This document shows positions 18,007-23,975 of a DNA stretch of 23,975 bases, piece by piece (the first letter of the stretch is position 1; every line of letters starts with the position of its first letter). The DNA comes from Sulfurovum sp. Its GTDB lineage: Bacteria; Campylobacterota; Campylobacteria; Campylobacterales; Sulfurovaceae. A program made the translations under genes and the position numbers. Below the pieces are notes generated by a model. It saw only the letters and a program-made list of their open reading frames with translations, made no database searches and had not been told where the DNA came from. The stretch is from assembly GCA_027029065.1 (NCBI GenBank), contig JALVGO010000035.1:1-23975 (forward strand). The letters are read 5' to 3'.

Positions 18007-18775
18007 GATACCGGACAACAAACTGCTTGTCAAGTATGTTAAAAGAAATATTGTCAAAAACCCTCAGGTGACTGTTGATGGTGTTACTGTCATCGAGCAG
18101 AAGAGACATAAAGATCTTCCAGGCTGGCAGATTCTGCTTACGACTATGGATTTGACCTATCAGAAAAAGAAGATCCATGTGCCTGAGACCATGTTTATCA
18201 AAGACGGTTTGATCACTGGGCATCTTGTCAAGTTGAAAAACGGGCATGATTACCGAGAGGATATCAAGCCGACTGTACCCCAAAGTATGTATGACGACGC
18301 ACACCTGCTTTTTGGAAATAAAGATGCAGCACACAAGATCATTGTCTTCTCCGATCCGATGTGTCCTTTCTGTCAGGAGGTTGTCCCCCCAATCATGAAA
18401 GCAGCCAAAGAGCACCCTGATACGATTGCACTGTATTACTATCATCTTCCTCTAATGCGTATCCACCCAGTATCGGGTGCATTGACACGCATTATGCATG
18501 AGGCGCAAAAAGAGGGTAAAACGGATGTGGTTGAGAAGATGTACAGCCTGAAGATCAATCCAAGAGAGACCGATCTTAAAAAGATCCTTCCAGCGGTAAA
18601 AGCCCATACGGGTTATGATGCTACTGCCGAGAAGATCAATGCAAAAGCGGTCAAAGATGCACTCAAAGCGGATGAAGATGCTGCCGGACGTATGATGGTT
18701 AACGGTACACCGACAGTCTATATTGACGGTGAGTGGGACAAAATGAGAGACGGCTATAAAAAACTGATAAAGTAA
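17942..18775 (+). CDS. Periplasmic thioredoxin-fold disulfide protein with CPFC motif (DsbC/DsbG-like)
   Basis: A 277-residue exported thiol protein. The first 20 residues form a signal peptide (basic start, hydrophobic LIATIALSA, cleavage likely before Ser 21). Residues about 21-110 form an N-terminal domain in the position of the DsbC/DsbG dimerisation domain. The thioredoxin-like part has the redox motif in SDPMCPFC (Cys 141, Cys 144), an inserted helical region, and the cis-proline loop NGTPTVYIDG (Pro 257). These are the only two cysteines I see in the mature protein. I chose ATG 17942 because AAAGGAGA lies 6 nt upstream; the longer frame from 17912 would put charged residues ahead of the signal peptide. 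It could act as an isomerase or oxidase; sequence alone does not decide. Confidence 0.85.
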   Translation: MSLMSKLLTSTLIATIALSASEIPDNKLLVKYVKRNIVKNPQVTVDGVTVIEQKRHKDLPGWQILLTTMDLTYQKKKIHVPETMFIKDGLITGHLVKLKNGHDYREDIKPTVPQSMYDDAHLLFGNKDAAHKIIVFSDPMCPFCQEVVPPIMKAAKEHPDTIALYYYHLPLMRIHPVSGALTRIMHEAQKEGKTDVVEKMYSLKINPRETDLKKILPAVKAHTGYDATAEKINAKAVKDALKADEDAAGRMMVNGTPTVYIDGEWDKMRDGYKKLIK

Positions 18776-18788
18776 GTGAAGGAAAAGT

Positions 18789-19748
18789 GTGGAAAAACTG
18801 GTTATCGCTACACGGGCGAGTGCGTTGGCGCTCTGGCAGGCATATCATATCAAAGAACGGATCGAAACTTCGTTTCCTGAAGTAACGGTAGAACTCAACG
18901 AGATCACCTCCAAAGGGGACAAGATCCTCGACAAGCCGCTGGCACTTGTAGGCGGGAAAGGGCATTTTACCAAAGAGCTTGAAGATGAGATGCTTGCGGG
19001 CAACGCAGACCTTGCAGTACACTCCCTCAAAGATGTACCGACCTACATCCCCGACGGGCTGGAGCTGTGTGCCATTACCGAGCGACAAGACCAGAGTGAT
19101 GTCTTTCTCTCCCATACTTACAAAAGTCTTGATGAACTCCCAGAAGGTGCAGTGGTGGGTACTACTTCACTTCGCCGCCGTATGCAGCTGCTAGAGTACC
19201 GTCCCGATCTCAAGGTCAAAGACCTTCGCGGCAATGTCAACACCCGTTTGCGTAAGCTTTCTGAAGGGCAGTACGATGCGATCATCCTTGCCTATATTGG
19301 ACTCAAGCGGCTTGATCTGCTTAAAGATATCCCCTATGTGGTAAAGCTGGACTTTTTCATCCCGCCTATGGGACAGGCGGCTCTGGGCATCGAGATCGTT
19401 GCCGACAACGACCGTGTCAGAGAGATCGCCATGAGCCTCAACCATGCACCGACATTTCTCTGTACAAAAGTCGAACGCGATTTTATCTCAGTCATCGGAG
19501 CCGGATGTTCCGCACCGGTAGCTGTCAATGCAACAATGGATGAAGAAACACAGACTGTGTCTGTCAAAGCGATGATCGGCTACCCGGACGGTACACATAT
19601 TTTGCATGAGCAGATGGACGCACCGGTAGATGAAGCCGATATTCTCGGTGACATGCTGGCACAGAAGATGATAGAAAAAGGCGCGCTCGACATTCTTGAA
19701 AATGCCGAAAAGATCGCCTTTAAAGATGAGATGCCTGAAAGACTCTGA
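18789..19748 (+). CDS. hemC: Hydroxymethylbilane synthase (porphobilinogen deaminase)
   Basis: Cytoplasmic enzyme that polymerises four porphobilinogens into hydroxymethylbilane in haem synthesis. Motifs: ATRASALALWQA at 7-18, GGKGHFTKELE at 55-65, HSLKDVPT at 78-85 with the catalytic Asp 82, TTSLRRR at 125-131, RGNVNTRLRKL at 147-157, and Cys 240 in GAGCSAPVAV, the attachment point of the dipyrromethane cofactor. Start is GTG at 18789 with AAGGAA at a suitable distance. At 319 residues it is a normal length. It follows the thioredoxin-fold gene by 13 nt and probably closes the long gene train; a hairpin overlaps its stop codon. Confidence 0.97.
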   Translation: MEKLVIATRASALALWQAYHIKERIETSFPEVTVELNEITSKGDKILDKPLALVGGKGHFTKELEDEMLAGNADLAVHSLKDVPTYIPDGLELCAITERQDQSDVFLSHTYKSLDELPEGAVVGTTSLRRRMQLLEYRPDLKVKDLRGNVNTRLRKLSEGQYDAIILAYIGLKRLDLLKDIPYVVKLDFFIPPMGQAALGIEIVADNDRVREIAMSLNHAPTFLCTKVERDFISVIGAGCSAPVAVNATMDEETQTVSVKAMIGYPDGTHILHEQMDAPVDEADILGDMLAQKMIEKGALDILENAEKIAFKDEMPERL

Positions 19749-19761
19749 TACTTAGAGTCTT
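19739..19761 (+). terminator. Hairpin at the end of hemC
   Basis: Perfect 8-bp inverted repeat AAGACTCT and AGAGTCTT with a 7-nt loop that contains the end of the hemC stop codon. The following TGCTTTC is only weakly U-rich, so this may be an inefficient terminator or an RNA 3'-end stabiliser. It lies between convergent hemC and the antitoxin gene. Confidence 0.45.
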
Positions 19762-19789
19762 GCTTTCATGTTATAGGTAAAAAAGAATA

Positions 19790-20020
19790 TTAAGCAGCTA
19801 TTTCAAACTTTCTAATGTCAACCTCTACCCCGTTTTTGACAATTTCTCTTGCTTTAGTGAGTAAGATTTTGGTAATAGCATCATCAATATAGGTTTCTCC
19901 ACAGTTATCACAAATATGTGCAGGAACCTCTTTAAAAACAATGGTAGAATGTTCTTTTTCCAAAGTGACAGTTGTCGTTCCTTTTATAGTTTCACCGTGT
20001 TTACAGATCATACATTTCAT
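19790..20020 (-). CDS. YgiT-type zinc-finger antitoxin (MqsA N-terminal-like)
   Basis: A 76-residue protein with two CxxC pairs, Cys 3/Cys 6 and Cys 37/Cys 40 (HICDNCGE), which form the zinc knuckle of YgiT/MqsA antitoxins. The spacing and the following YIDDAITKILLTKAREI helix fit the N-terminal domain of that family; the C-terminal HTH of full MqsA is absent, so it may bind DNA poorly or only through the complex. It follows the DUF4258 gene with a 4-nt ATGA overlap and AAGG 8 nt upstream. Toxin-first order is shared with mqsRA and higBA. It is a likely antitoxin; activity is inferred, not shown. Confidence 0.85.
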   Translation of the reverse strand: MKCMICKHGETIKGTTTVTLEKEHSTIVFKEVPAHICDNCGETYIDDAITKILLTKAREIVKNGVEVDIRKFEIAA

Positions 20021-20292
20021 CTTTTTATCCTTTTTGTATAGTCATCGCTCCATTTATCACTGTCAGGATAATATGCAGTAATGACTATTATCTCATTTGC
20101 TTCCTCATTTTTTGCAAAAACTACATGAAGAGGTTTATCGTATAGCTTCAAAGCCAAAAACGAAGGATATGGTTTGTCATCAAGATATGATTCTATAATC
20201 TCTCCATTTTGAATGGTAGCTTCGACATCTTCTTCAAGTATATCTCTTTCAAACATTCTTTGAATTGCATGCTCTCTATAGATAAAAGTCAA
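20017..20292 (-). CDS. DUF4258 protein, probable toxin of a TA pair (TTG start)
   Basis: A 91-residue protein with the DUF4258 pattern: N-terminal HAIQRMFERDI (His 8, Arg 12, Arg 16), a following acidic helix (EEDVEATIQNGEII), two strands (FLALKLYDKPLHVVFA) and the end motif IVITAYYPD at 69-77. Small proteins of this type next to YgiT zinc fingers are predicted toxins, perhaps RNase-like, but the activity is not proved for this one. Start is TTG at 20292 with AGAGGT 6 nt upstream; the first in-frame ATG is residue 13, inside the conserved helix, so TTG is preferred. The gene is A/T-richer than its surroundings (22 of 60 G+C at 20041-20100, against 34 of 60 at 18901-18960 in hemC), which suggests transfer. 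Confidence 0.82.
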   Translation of the reverse strand: MTFIYREHAIQRMFERDILEEDVEATIQNGEIIESYLDDKPYPSFLALKLYDKPLHVVFAKNEEANEIIVITAYYPDSDKWSDDYTKRIKR

Positions 20293-20322
20293 AAGACACC
20301 TCTTATGTTTTCAAGATACTAC

Positions 20323-20331
20323 ATTATAACA
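20323..20331 (-). promoter_or_regulatory. Extended -10 promoter of the toxin-antitoxin pair
   Basis: Minus-strand TGTTATAAT, a full extended -10 preceded by an A/T-rich T-run, with a predicted start near 20316 and a leader of about 24 nt to the TTG at 20292. No clear operator palindrome was found around it. Confidence 0.6.
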
Positions 20332-20396
20332 AAATTTTTTCTAAGTTTTAGATAGCATAAGTATATCAAAACAGGGCAGGGAGGTAAGCCCTTTTT

Positions 20397-20405
20397 TGCT
20401 ATAAT
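20397..20405 (+). promoter_or_regulatory. Extended -10 promoter of ubiD
   Basis: Six T residues then TGCTATAAT, a textbook Campylobacterota sigma-70 element. Predicted start is near 20412; AAGG lies 8 nt before the ubiD ATG at 20435. It is divergent from the TA promoter about 70 bp away. Confidence 0.65.
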
Positions 20406-20434
20406 CTTTTTAATTTGAGTATGAAGGTAAAAGC

Positions 20435-22258
20435 ATGGAAGATGTCGTAGCGTGGTTGAAAGAGAACGGTAACCTGAAGGTAATCGATGAACCCCTTGAT
20501 GTGGAACTGGAGATCCCCCATGTAGCCTACATAGAGGTTAAAAAAGAGGACTCCCGCCCCATACTCTTTACTAAGCCGATCAACAAAGCCAAAGGCATAG
20601 AGTACGATATGCCTGTACTGATGAATATCTTTGCTAACAGAGAGATCACGCAGAAGATCTTTGGCAAACACCCTGACGAGGTGGCAGAGGGAATAGAGGA
20701 ACTGCTCAAACTCAAGCCGCCAAAGACACTCAAAGCCAAGCTGGCGATGATCCCCAAACTCTTCTCTTTGAAAAATGTATTTCCAAAGCGCCTCGGCTTC
20801 AGAGGGGAGTGTCAGGATGTGGTCATCCCCAAAGCAGAGGTCGATCTGGACAGACTTCCAATCCTTAAAACATGGGAAGAGGATGGCGGACCGTTCATTA
20901 CGATGGGGCAGGTCTATACACAGAGCCTTGACGGCACGATGCAAAACCTCGGGATGTACAGGCTTCAGCAGTACGACAAACACCGTCTTGGAATGCACTG
21001 GCAGATCCACAAAGATGCCTCGCACTTCTTCGACCAGTACCAAAGAGCAGGAAAGAAGATGCCGGTTACCGTCGCTATAGGGGGTGATCCGCTCTACATT
21101 TGGTGCGGACAGGCACCGATGCCGCACGGGATGTTTGAGATGCTGCTCTACGGATTTGTACGCAACAAAAATGCGCAGCTGGTCAAGTCTATCACCAACG
21201 ACATCTATATCCCCCGTGATGTGGATGTGGTCATTGAGGGCTTTGTCGATCCTGAAAAGATGGAGATAGAAGGACCATTTGGCGACCATACCGGCTACTA
21301 CACCCTCAAAGAGCCTTTCCCTGTGATGGAGGTAGAGACCATCACCATGAAGAAAAACCCTGTCTTTGCAGCAACTGTGGTAGGCAAACCGCCACTGGAG
21401 GATAAGTATATGGGGTGGGCGACCGAGCGGGTCTTTTTACCGATGCTCAAGCCTATGGCGCCTGATCTGATCGACTACTATATGCCAGAAAACGGGGTCT
21501 TTCACAACCTGATCCTTGCCAAGATGAAAACCCTCTACAAAGGGCATGCACAACAGTTTATGCACGCATTCTGGGGAGTGGGGCAGATGAGTTTTGTCAA
21601 GCATGCGATTTTTGTGGGTGAAGATGCCCCTGCGCTGGAAGATTACGAAGCGCTGTGTGAGCATATCCTAAACCGTCTCTCTACGGAGAAGATACTCATT
21701 ACCGAAGGGATCGTCGATCATCTTGACCACTCCGCCCCTGAGCAGTTTGTCGGAGGAAAGCTCGGTATCGATGCAACGGGTGATGAAGTGCCTGATGGGG
21801 TTGAAGTACTGCTTGAGGATGCTGCCTTGCTTGAGAAGATGCAGGAGATCGATACCAATATCGTTGCGCTGAAGCAGTATATGACCCATACCAAAAATCC
21901 TGTCTGTGTCATTGCTGTGGACAAACAGCGTTCACAGTTGAAGCTGATCAAAGCGCTTCGAGTACTCAAGGCGCATATCAAGGTGCTGATTGTTGTTGAT
22001 GCGGAAAATAATGATATCAATGACCCCTACATGCTGATCTGGCGTGTGGTCAACAATATCGATGCACAGCGTGATGTCAAACGCAAAGGATTTATTGCAG
22101 TGGATGCTACCAACAAAAATGCGCTTGACGGGTTTGAACGGGAGTGGCCTGGAGATACTTTCTGTACCAAAGAGGTGCTTGACACGCTTCAGGCAAAAGG
22201 GATCATCGATATTGATGAGAGATTTATACGAAAATTTGGGCTGCTGCCGTTTAAATAG
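20435..22258 (+). CDS. ubiD: UbiD-family decarboxylase, probably menaquinone biosynthesis
   Basis: A prenyl-FMN-dependent decarboxylase of 607 residues, longer than E. coli UbiD (about 497) and matching the long forms annotated as menaquinone biosynthesis decarboxylase in Campylobacterota. Visible core: VVIPKAEVDLDRLPILKTW at about 129-147, NLGMYRLQ at 171-178 with Arg 176, WCGQAPMPHG near 223-232, and EGPFGDHTGYY at 279-289 carrying the catalytic acid. These organisms use the futalosine route to menaquinone, where a UbiD homologue (MqnL-type) acts late, so that substrate is more likely than 4-hydroxy-3-octaprenylbenzoate. A UbiX-type partner supplying prenyl-FMN is not in the window. It has its own promoter after the TA insertion. 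Confidence 0.93.
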   Translation: MEDVVAWLKENGNLKVIDEPLDVELEIPHVAYIEVKKEDSRPILFTKPINKAKGIEYDMPVLMNIFANREITQKIFGKHPDEVAEGIEELLKLKPPKTLKAKLAMIPKLFSLKNVFPKRLGFRGECQDVVIPKAEVDLDRLPILKTWEEDGGPFITMGQVYTQSLDGTMQNLGMYRLQQYDKHRLGMHWQIHKDASHFFDQYQRAGKKMPVTVAIGGDPLYIWCGQAPMPHGMFEMLLYGFVRNKNAQLVKSITNDIYIPRDVDVVIEGFVDPEKMEIEGPFGDHTGYYTLKEPFPVMEVETITMKKNPVFAATVVGKPPLEDKYMGWATERVFLPMLKPMAPDLIDYYMPENGVFHNLILAKMKTLYKGHAQQFMHAFWGVGQMSFVKHAIFVGEDAPALEDYEALCEHILNRLSTEKILITEGIVDHLDHSAPEQFVGGKLGIDATGDEVPDGVEVLLEDAALLEKMQEIDTNIVALKQYMTHTKNPVCVIAVDKQRSQLKLIKALRVLKAHIKVLIVVDAENNDINDPYMLIWRVVNNIDAQRDVKRKGFIAVDATNKNALDGFEREWPGDTFCTKEVLDTLQAKGIIDIDERFIRKFGLLPFK

Positions 22259-22291
22259 GAGTTCTTTTATCTGCAATTAAACAAAAGTGGT

Positions 22292-22297
22292 TATAAT
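22292..22297 (+). promoter_or_regulatory. -10 element of the peroxiredoxin gene
   Basis: TATAAT preceded by TGGT, with predicted start near 22304 and a leader of about 28 nt to the ATG at 22332; AAAGGA lies 7 nt before the ATG. It resembles the TGGC-TATAAT element before ispB. Confidence 0.6.
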
Positions 22298-22315
22298 TAC
22301 TGGATAAAAATTATC
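22293..22315 (+). promoter_or_regulatory. Candidate Fur/PerR-type operator over the peroxiredoxin promoter
   Basis: Two nested A/T-rich inverted repeats span the -10 and start point: ATAATT (22293-22298) with AATTAT (22309-22314), and GATAA-aaa-TTATC (22303-22315). Fur-family boxes are A/T-rich dyads of this kind, and a PerR-like gene lies downstream. The match to a Per box is partial, so this is a candidate site. Confidence 0.35.
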
Positions 22316-22331
22316 ATTTAAAGGAAAAAAT

Positions 22332-22928
22332 ATGTTAGTAACCAAAAAAGCACCTGACTTTACAGCAACAGCGGTACTCGCTGACGGACAGATCGTTGAA
22401 GATTTCAACCTCTACCAGAACTTCGGAGAAAAAGGAACAGTTGTTTTCTTCTATCCGCTTGACTTCACATTCGTATGTCCTTCAGAGATCATTGCATTCT
22501 CTCACAGATACAATGAGTTTCAGGAAAGAGGCGTAAACGTTATCGGTGTTTCTGTAGACAGCCAGTTCTCACACTTTGCTTGGAGAGAGACTCCGGTAGA
22601 AAAAGGTGGTATCGGGCGTATCAACTTCCCGCTTGTAGCAGACCTGACAAAGCAGATATCAAGAGACTTCGATGTACTGCTTGACGAGTCTGTAGCACTG
22701 AGAGGTTCTTTCCTGATCGATACTGACGGTACAGTAAGACATGCAGTCATCAATGACCTTCCATTGGGAAGAAACGTTGATGAGATGCTCAGAATGATCG
22801 ATGCAATGCAGTTTACCAATGAGCATGGTGAAGTGTGTCCTGCAGGTTGGCAAAAAGGTGACGAAGCAATGAAACCTGATGCTGACGGTGTTGCAGAGTA
22901 CCTTGCAAAACACGCTGAAGAGCTGTAA
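22332..22928 (+). CDS. Typical 2-Cys peroxiredoxin (AhpC/Tsa type)
   Basis: Cytoplasmic thiol peroxidase of 198 residues that reduces H2O2 and organic hydroperoxides. The peroxidatic Cys 49 lies in DFTFVCPSE (44-52), the resolving Cys 169 in GEVCPAGW (166-173), and the active-site Arg 124 in ALRGSFLID. A GGIG loop (92-95) is present, but no C-terminal YF motif is seen (the protein ends EYLAKHAEEL), so it lacks one of the two features linked to overoxidation sensitivity. Codon choice is strongly biased and the ribosome site is good, consistent with high expression. No AhpF reductase is adjacent; a thioredoxin system is the probable electron donor. It is followed by a PerR-like regulator gene. 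Confidence 0.96.
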   Translation: MLVTKKAPDFTATAVLADGQIVEDFNLYQNFGEKGTVVFFYPLDFTFVCPSEIIAFSHRYNEFQERGVNVIGVSVDSQFSHFAWRETPVEKGGIGRINFPLVADLTKQISRDFDVLLDESVALRGSFLIDTDGTVRHAVINDLPLGRNVDEMLRMIDAMQFTNEHGEVCPAGWQKGDEAMKPDADGVAEYLAKHAEEL

Positions 22929-22948
22929 GAGACTATACTCTATATTCT

Positions 22949-22970
22949 GAAAGCTGCTTTTGCAGCTTTC
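22949..22970 (+). terminator. Hairpin after the peroxiredoxin gene
   Basis: Perfect 9-bp stem GAAAGCTGC/GCAGCTTTC with a TTTT loop, 21 nt after the stop codon. The downstream bases (GAGATTTGGG) are not a strong U-tract, so it could terminate weakly or protect the 3' end. Confidence 0.5.
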
Positions 22971-22985
22971 GAGATTTGGGTTTAA

Positions 22986-23023
22986 TATATAGCTAAGGAT
23001 ACTGTGGTATGTTTAGTTATATA
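22986..23023 (+). promoter_or_regulatory. Inverted repeat upstream of the PerR-like gene
   Basis: Arms TATATAGCTAA (22986-22996) and TTAGTTATATA (23013-23023) are inverted copies with one mismatch, separated by 16 nt. The arms contain -10-like TATATA hexamers. It lies 26 nt before the ATG and could be the promoter/operator for autoregulation. Confidence 0.4.
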
Positions 23024-23049
23024 GGCACAGAAGCAAGAAAAGGAAAACG

Positions 23050-23472
23050 ATGACTGACTACGCAACCCTGCTCAAAGAGAGTGACCTGAAAGCGACGTTT
23101 CAGCGTATGAATATTTTGGGTGTGGTAGAGAAGTACGGGCATATGTCTGTAGATGATATCTATGCCGAAGTGGTAAAAGTGCATCCCTCTCTTTCTCTGG
23201 CAACCGTGTATAAAAACATTATTTTGATGGTTGAAAAGGGTGTACTTGTAGAGGTGCCTATTGTTGGTAAAAAGTCCAAGTATGAGTTGGCAAAAGAGGA
23301 TCATATTCACCTTGTCTGTACCGAGTGCGGTGCAGTAGAGGATAAGATGTGCCTTGAGAAGACTGACGCGCTTTTCCATCATCTCAGCGAAGAGGAGCAC
23401 TTCAGCCTGAACCGCAGACAGGTCAATCTGTACGGTGTGTGTCAGAAGTGCCAGATGGAAGCAGCTTCATAA
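23050..23472 (+). CDS. perR: Fur-family regulator, PerR-like
   Basis: A 140-residue metal-dependent repressor. The winged-helix DNA-binding domain covers about 1-75, with recognition helix SLSLATVYKNI at 48-58. The structural zinc site has Cys 90/Cys 93 (CTEC) and Cys 131/Cys 134 (CQKC). Aligned by hand to B. subtilis PerR from memory, the regulatory metal ligands are His 31, His 85, His 87 and Asp 98; Asp at the last position, rather than Glu, is the PerR-type residue linked to peroxide sensing. The fifth ligand is Glu 79 where B. subtilis has Asp. The gene follows a peroxiredoxin by 121 bp, which supports PerR over Fur or Zur. AAAGGA lies a few nt before the ATG. Confidence 0.82.
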   Translation: MTDYATLLKESDLKATFQRMNILGVVEKYGHMSVDDIYAEVVKVHPSLSLATVYKNIILMVEKGVLVEVPIVGKKSKYELAKEDHIHLVCTECGAVEDKMCLEKTDALFHHLSEEEHFSLNRRQVNLYGVCQKCQMEAAS

Positions 23473-23506
23473 AGGTACAGTTTCTCGGACAGAAATATCT
23501 CCGTAG

Positions 23507-23537
23507 GGTGTTGTGCCCTCACAACACCAATTTTATT
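23507..23537 (+). terminator. Rho-independent terminator of the PerR-like gene
   Basis: Perfect 9-bp stem GGTGTTGTG/CACAACACC with a 4-nt loop, followed by AATTTTATT. It starts 35 nt after the stop codon. Of the hairpins in this window it has the best stem plus U-rich tail. Confidence 0.62.
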
Positions 23538-23583
23538 CATCCAATTATTCTTTTTACATTGTTAGATTGTATTGTTCCTTTCT

Positions 23584-23612
23584 TTTTTCTTTGTTCACGT
23601 GACAAAGAAAAA
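23584..23612. repeat. Bulged palindrome centred on CACGTG
   Basis: Fourteen paired positions read outward from the CACGTG centre, through GTGAC-AAAG on the right and CTTTG-T-TCAC on the left, with one unpaired T near 23594. One arm is pyrimidine-rich, the other purine-rich, and the purine tract continues to about 23642. It has no loop, so it is unlike a terminator; it may be a dispersed repeat or a protein-binding site. Confidence 0.6.
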
Positions 23613-23765
23613 GAGAAACGAACCCAAAGAAAAAAGAAAACACGAAGAACTGACGTGTTGTCGTCCAATTGCCTTTTGCTGGAAAGTTTCTATGACAATC
23701 GGTGAGATTAAGCCAAATATTTTTCAAAATTTCAGGTGCGATTCAACCCAAAACCTATAAATTTT

Positions 23766-23863
23766 CCTAAATCCTAAATCCTAAATCCTAAATCCTAAAT
23801 CCTAAATCCTAAATCCTAAATCCTAAATCCTAAATCCTAAATCCTAATTCCTAAATCCTAATT
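23766..23863. repeat. Heptanucleotide tandem array, unit CCTAAAT, 14 units
   Basis: Eleven perfect CCTAAAT units run from 23766 to 23842, then CCTAATT, CCTAAAT and CCTAATT complete 98 bp. The last unit includes the stop codon and final Asn codon of the yggS gene on the minus strand (unit ATTTAGG on that strand). The next seven bases, CCGAAAC, already coding, still resemble the unit. Variants are confined to the yggS-proximal end, while the distal units are identical, as expected if slippage keeps homogenising the far part. Confidence 0.97.
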
Positions 23864-23975
23864 CCGAAACAGCGCCGATCCAATCCTCACCAGATTTGAT
23901 CCACACTTGATCGCCAGCTCATAATCGCCGCTCATGCCCATAGAGCAGATGGTTGCTCCCTCTTTTTCGAGGTTT
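23858..23975 (-). CDS. YggS/PLPBP family PLP-binding protein, C-terminal fragment
   Basis: The last 38 codons of a minus-strand gene that runs off the right edge. The reading frame ends ICSMGMSGDYELAIKCGSNL then VRIGSALFRN and stop. SMGMSGD, the G-S/T-N-L-VRIG phosphate-binding segment and the ALF ending are the C-terminal hallmarks of the YggS/PROSC family, a fold-type III PLP protein involved in vitamin B6 homeostasis. The TAG stop at 23858-23860 lies in the first unit of the tandem array. Confidence 0.88.
   Translation of the reverse strand, partial: NLEKEGATICSMGMSGDYELAIKCGSNLVRIGSALFRN

Larger units (their letters stand above)
23473..23857. other. Gene-free stretch between perR-like gene and yggS
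   Basis: 385 bases with no credible gene. Short open frames exist across the purine-rich part but are low-complexity Lys/Arg/Glu runs without ribosome sites or family likeness. The stretch holds a strong hairpin (23507-23528), a bulged palindrome with flanking purine tract (23584-23642), a small 6-bp dyad AACACG/CGTGTT around 23643-23663, and the heptanucleotide array that begins at 23766. Confidence 0.7.

Noticed and set aside
20399..21289. 296-codon open frame on the minus strand opposite ubiD
   Set aside because: It mirrors the conserved ubiD coding frame and shows no recognisable domain; ubiD motifs on the other strand are unambiguous.
23439..23760. Two overlapping small open frames after the PerR-like gene
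   Set aside because: They translate the terminator, the palindrome and the purine tract into low-complexity Lys/Arg/Glu/Phe runs, with no ribosome site.
23766..23863. Telomere-like repeat (minus-strand ATTTAGG resembles plant telomere units) or a CRISPR array
   Set aside because: The units are directly adjacent with no spacers, so it is not CRISPR, and a chromosomal bacterial context with a gene on each side makes a telomere meaningless; likeness to TTTAGGG is chance.

Overview
The window reads as a chromosomal segment from a Campylobacterota (Epsilonproteobacteria) bacterium, most likely a sulfur- or hydrogen-oxidising Sulfurovum-like lineage. The phylum call rests on gene order and protein type: ppiD-ftsA-ftsZ in one block, ispB-hemA-proS-fxsA-hemC-ubiD in another (an order I recall from Campylobacter), a UPF0323 lipoprotein beside a glutathionylspermidine synthase-like gene, and extended -10 promoters preceded by T-runs. 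The genus is an inference. Nearly the whole window is coding, with short gaps and many translationally coupled start/stop overlaps.

Layout. Positions 1-5875 (minus strand) hold ppiD-ftsA-ftsZ, a likely terminator, then a UPF0323 lipoprotein coupled to a glutathionylspermidine synthase-like ATP-grasp gene cut by the left edge. bioA (plus) faces an acidic Sel1-repeat protein and a class II aldolase-fold protein (both minus). From 9302 to 19748 runs one long plus-strand gene train: rsmH, an FtsL-like protein, an orphan RND permease, ispB, hemA, proS, fxsA, a periplasmic CPFC thioredoxin-fold protein and hemC; an additional promoter lies in front of ispB. A DUF4258/YgiT toxin-antitoxin pair (minus) interrupts the hemC-ubiD neighbourhood. 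ubiD, a 2-Cys peroxiredoxin and a PerR-like regulator follow on the plus strand. The last 500 bases hold a terminator, a palindrome, a 14-unit heptanucleotide array and the C-terminus of a YggS-family PLP protein.

How the genes fit together. The first part is cell division and envelope: FtsA/FtsZ ring, PpiD-type periplasmic chaperone, RsmH and a probable FtsL. The middle serves respiratory electron transport: IspB makes the quinone side chain, the UbiD-family decarboxylase probably acts in menaquinone synthesis, and HemA and HemC are early haem enzymes. The end is a peroxide-defence pair with candidate operators. No phage, IS element, CRISPR array, tRNA or rRNA was seen. The window is mostly housekeeping. 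The items most worth a second look are the two different 7-bp tandem arrays, an aldolase-fold protein lacking the usual zinc histidines, the TA insertion, and the 65-nt out-of-frame overlap between fxsA and the thioredoxin-fold gene.
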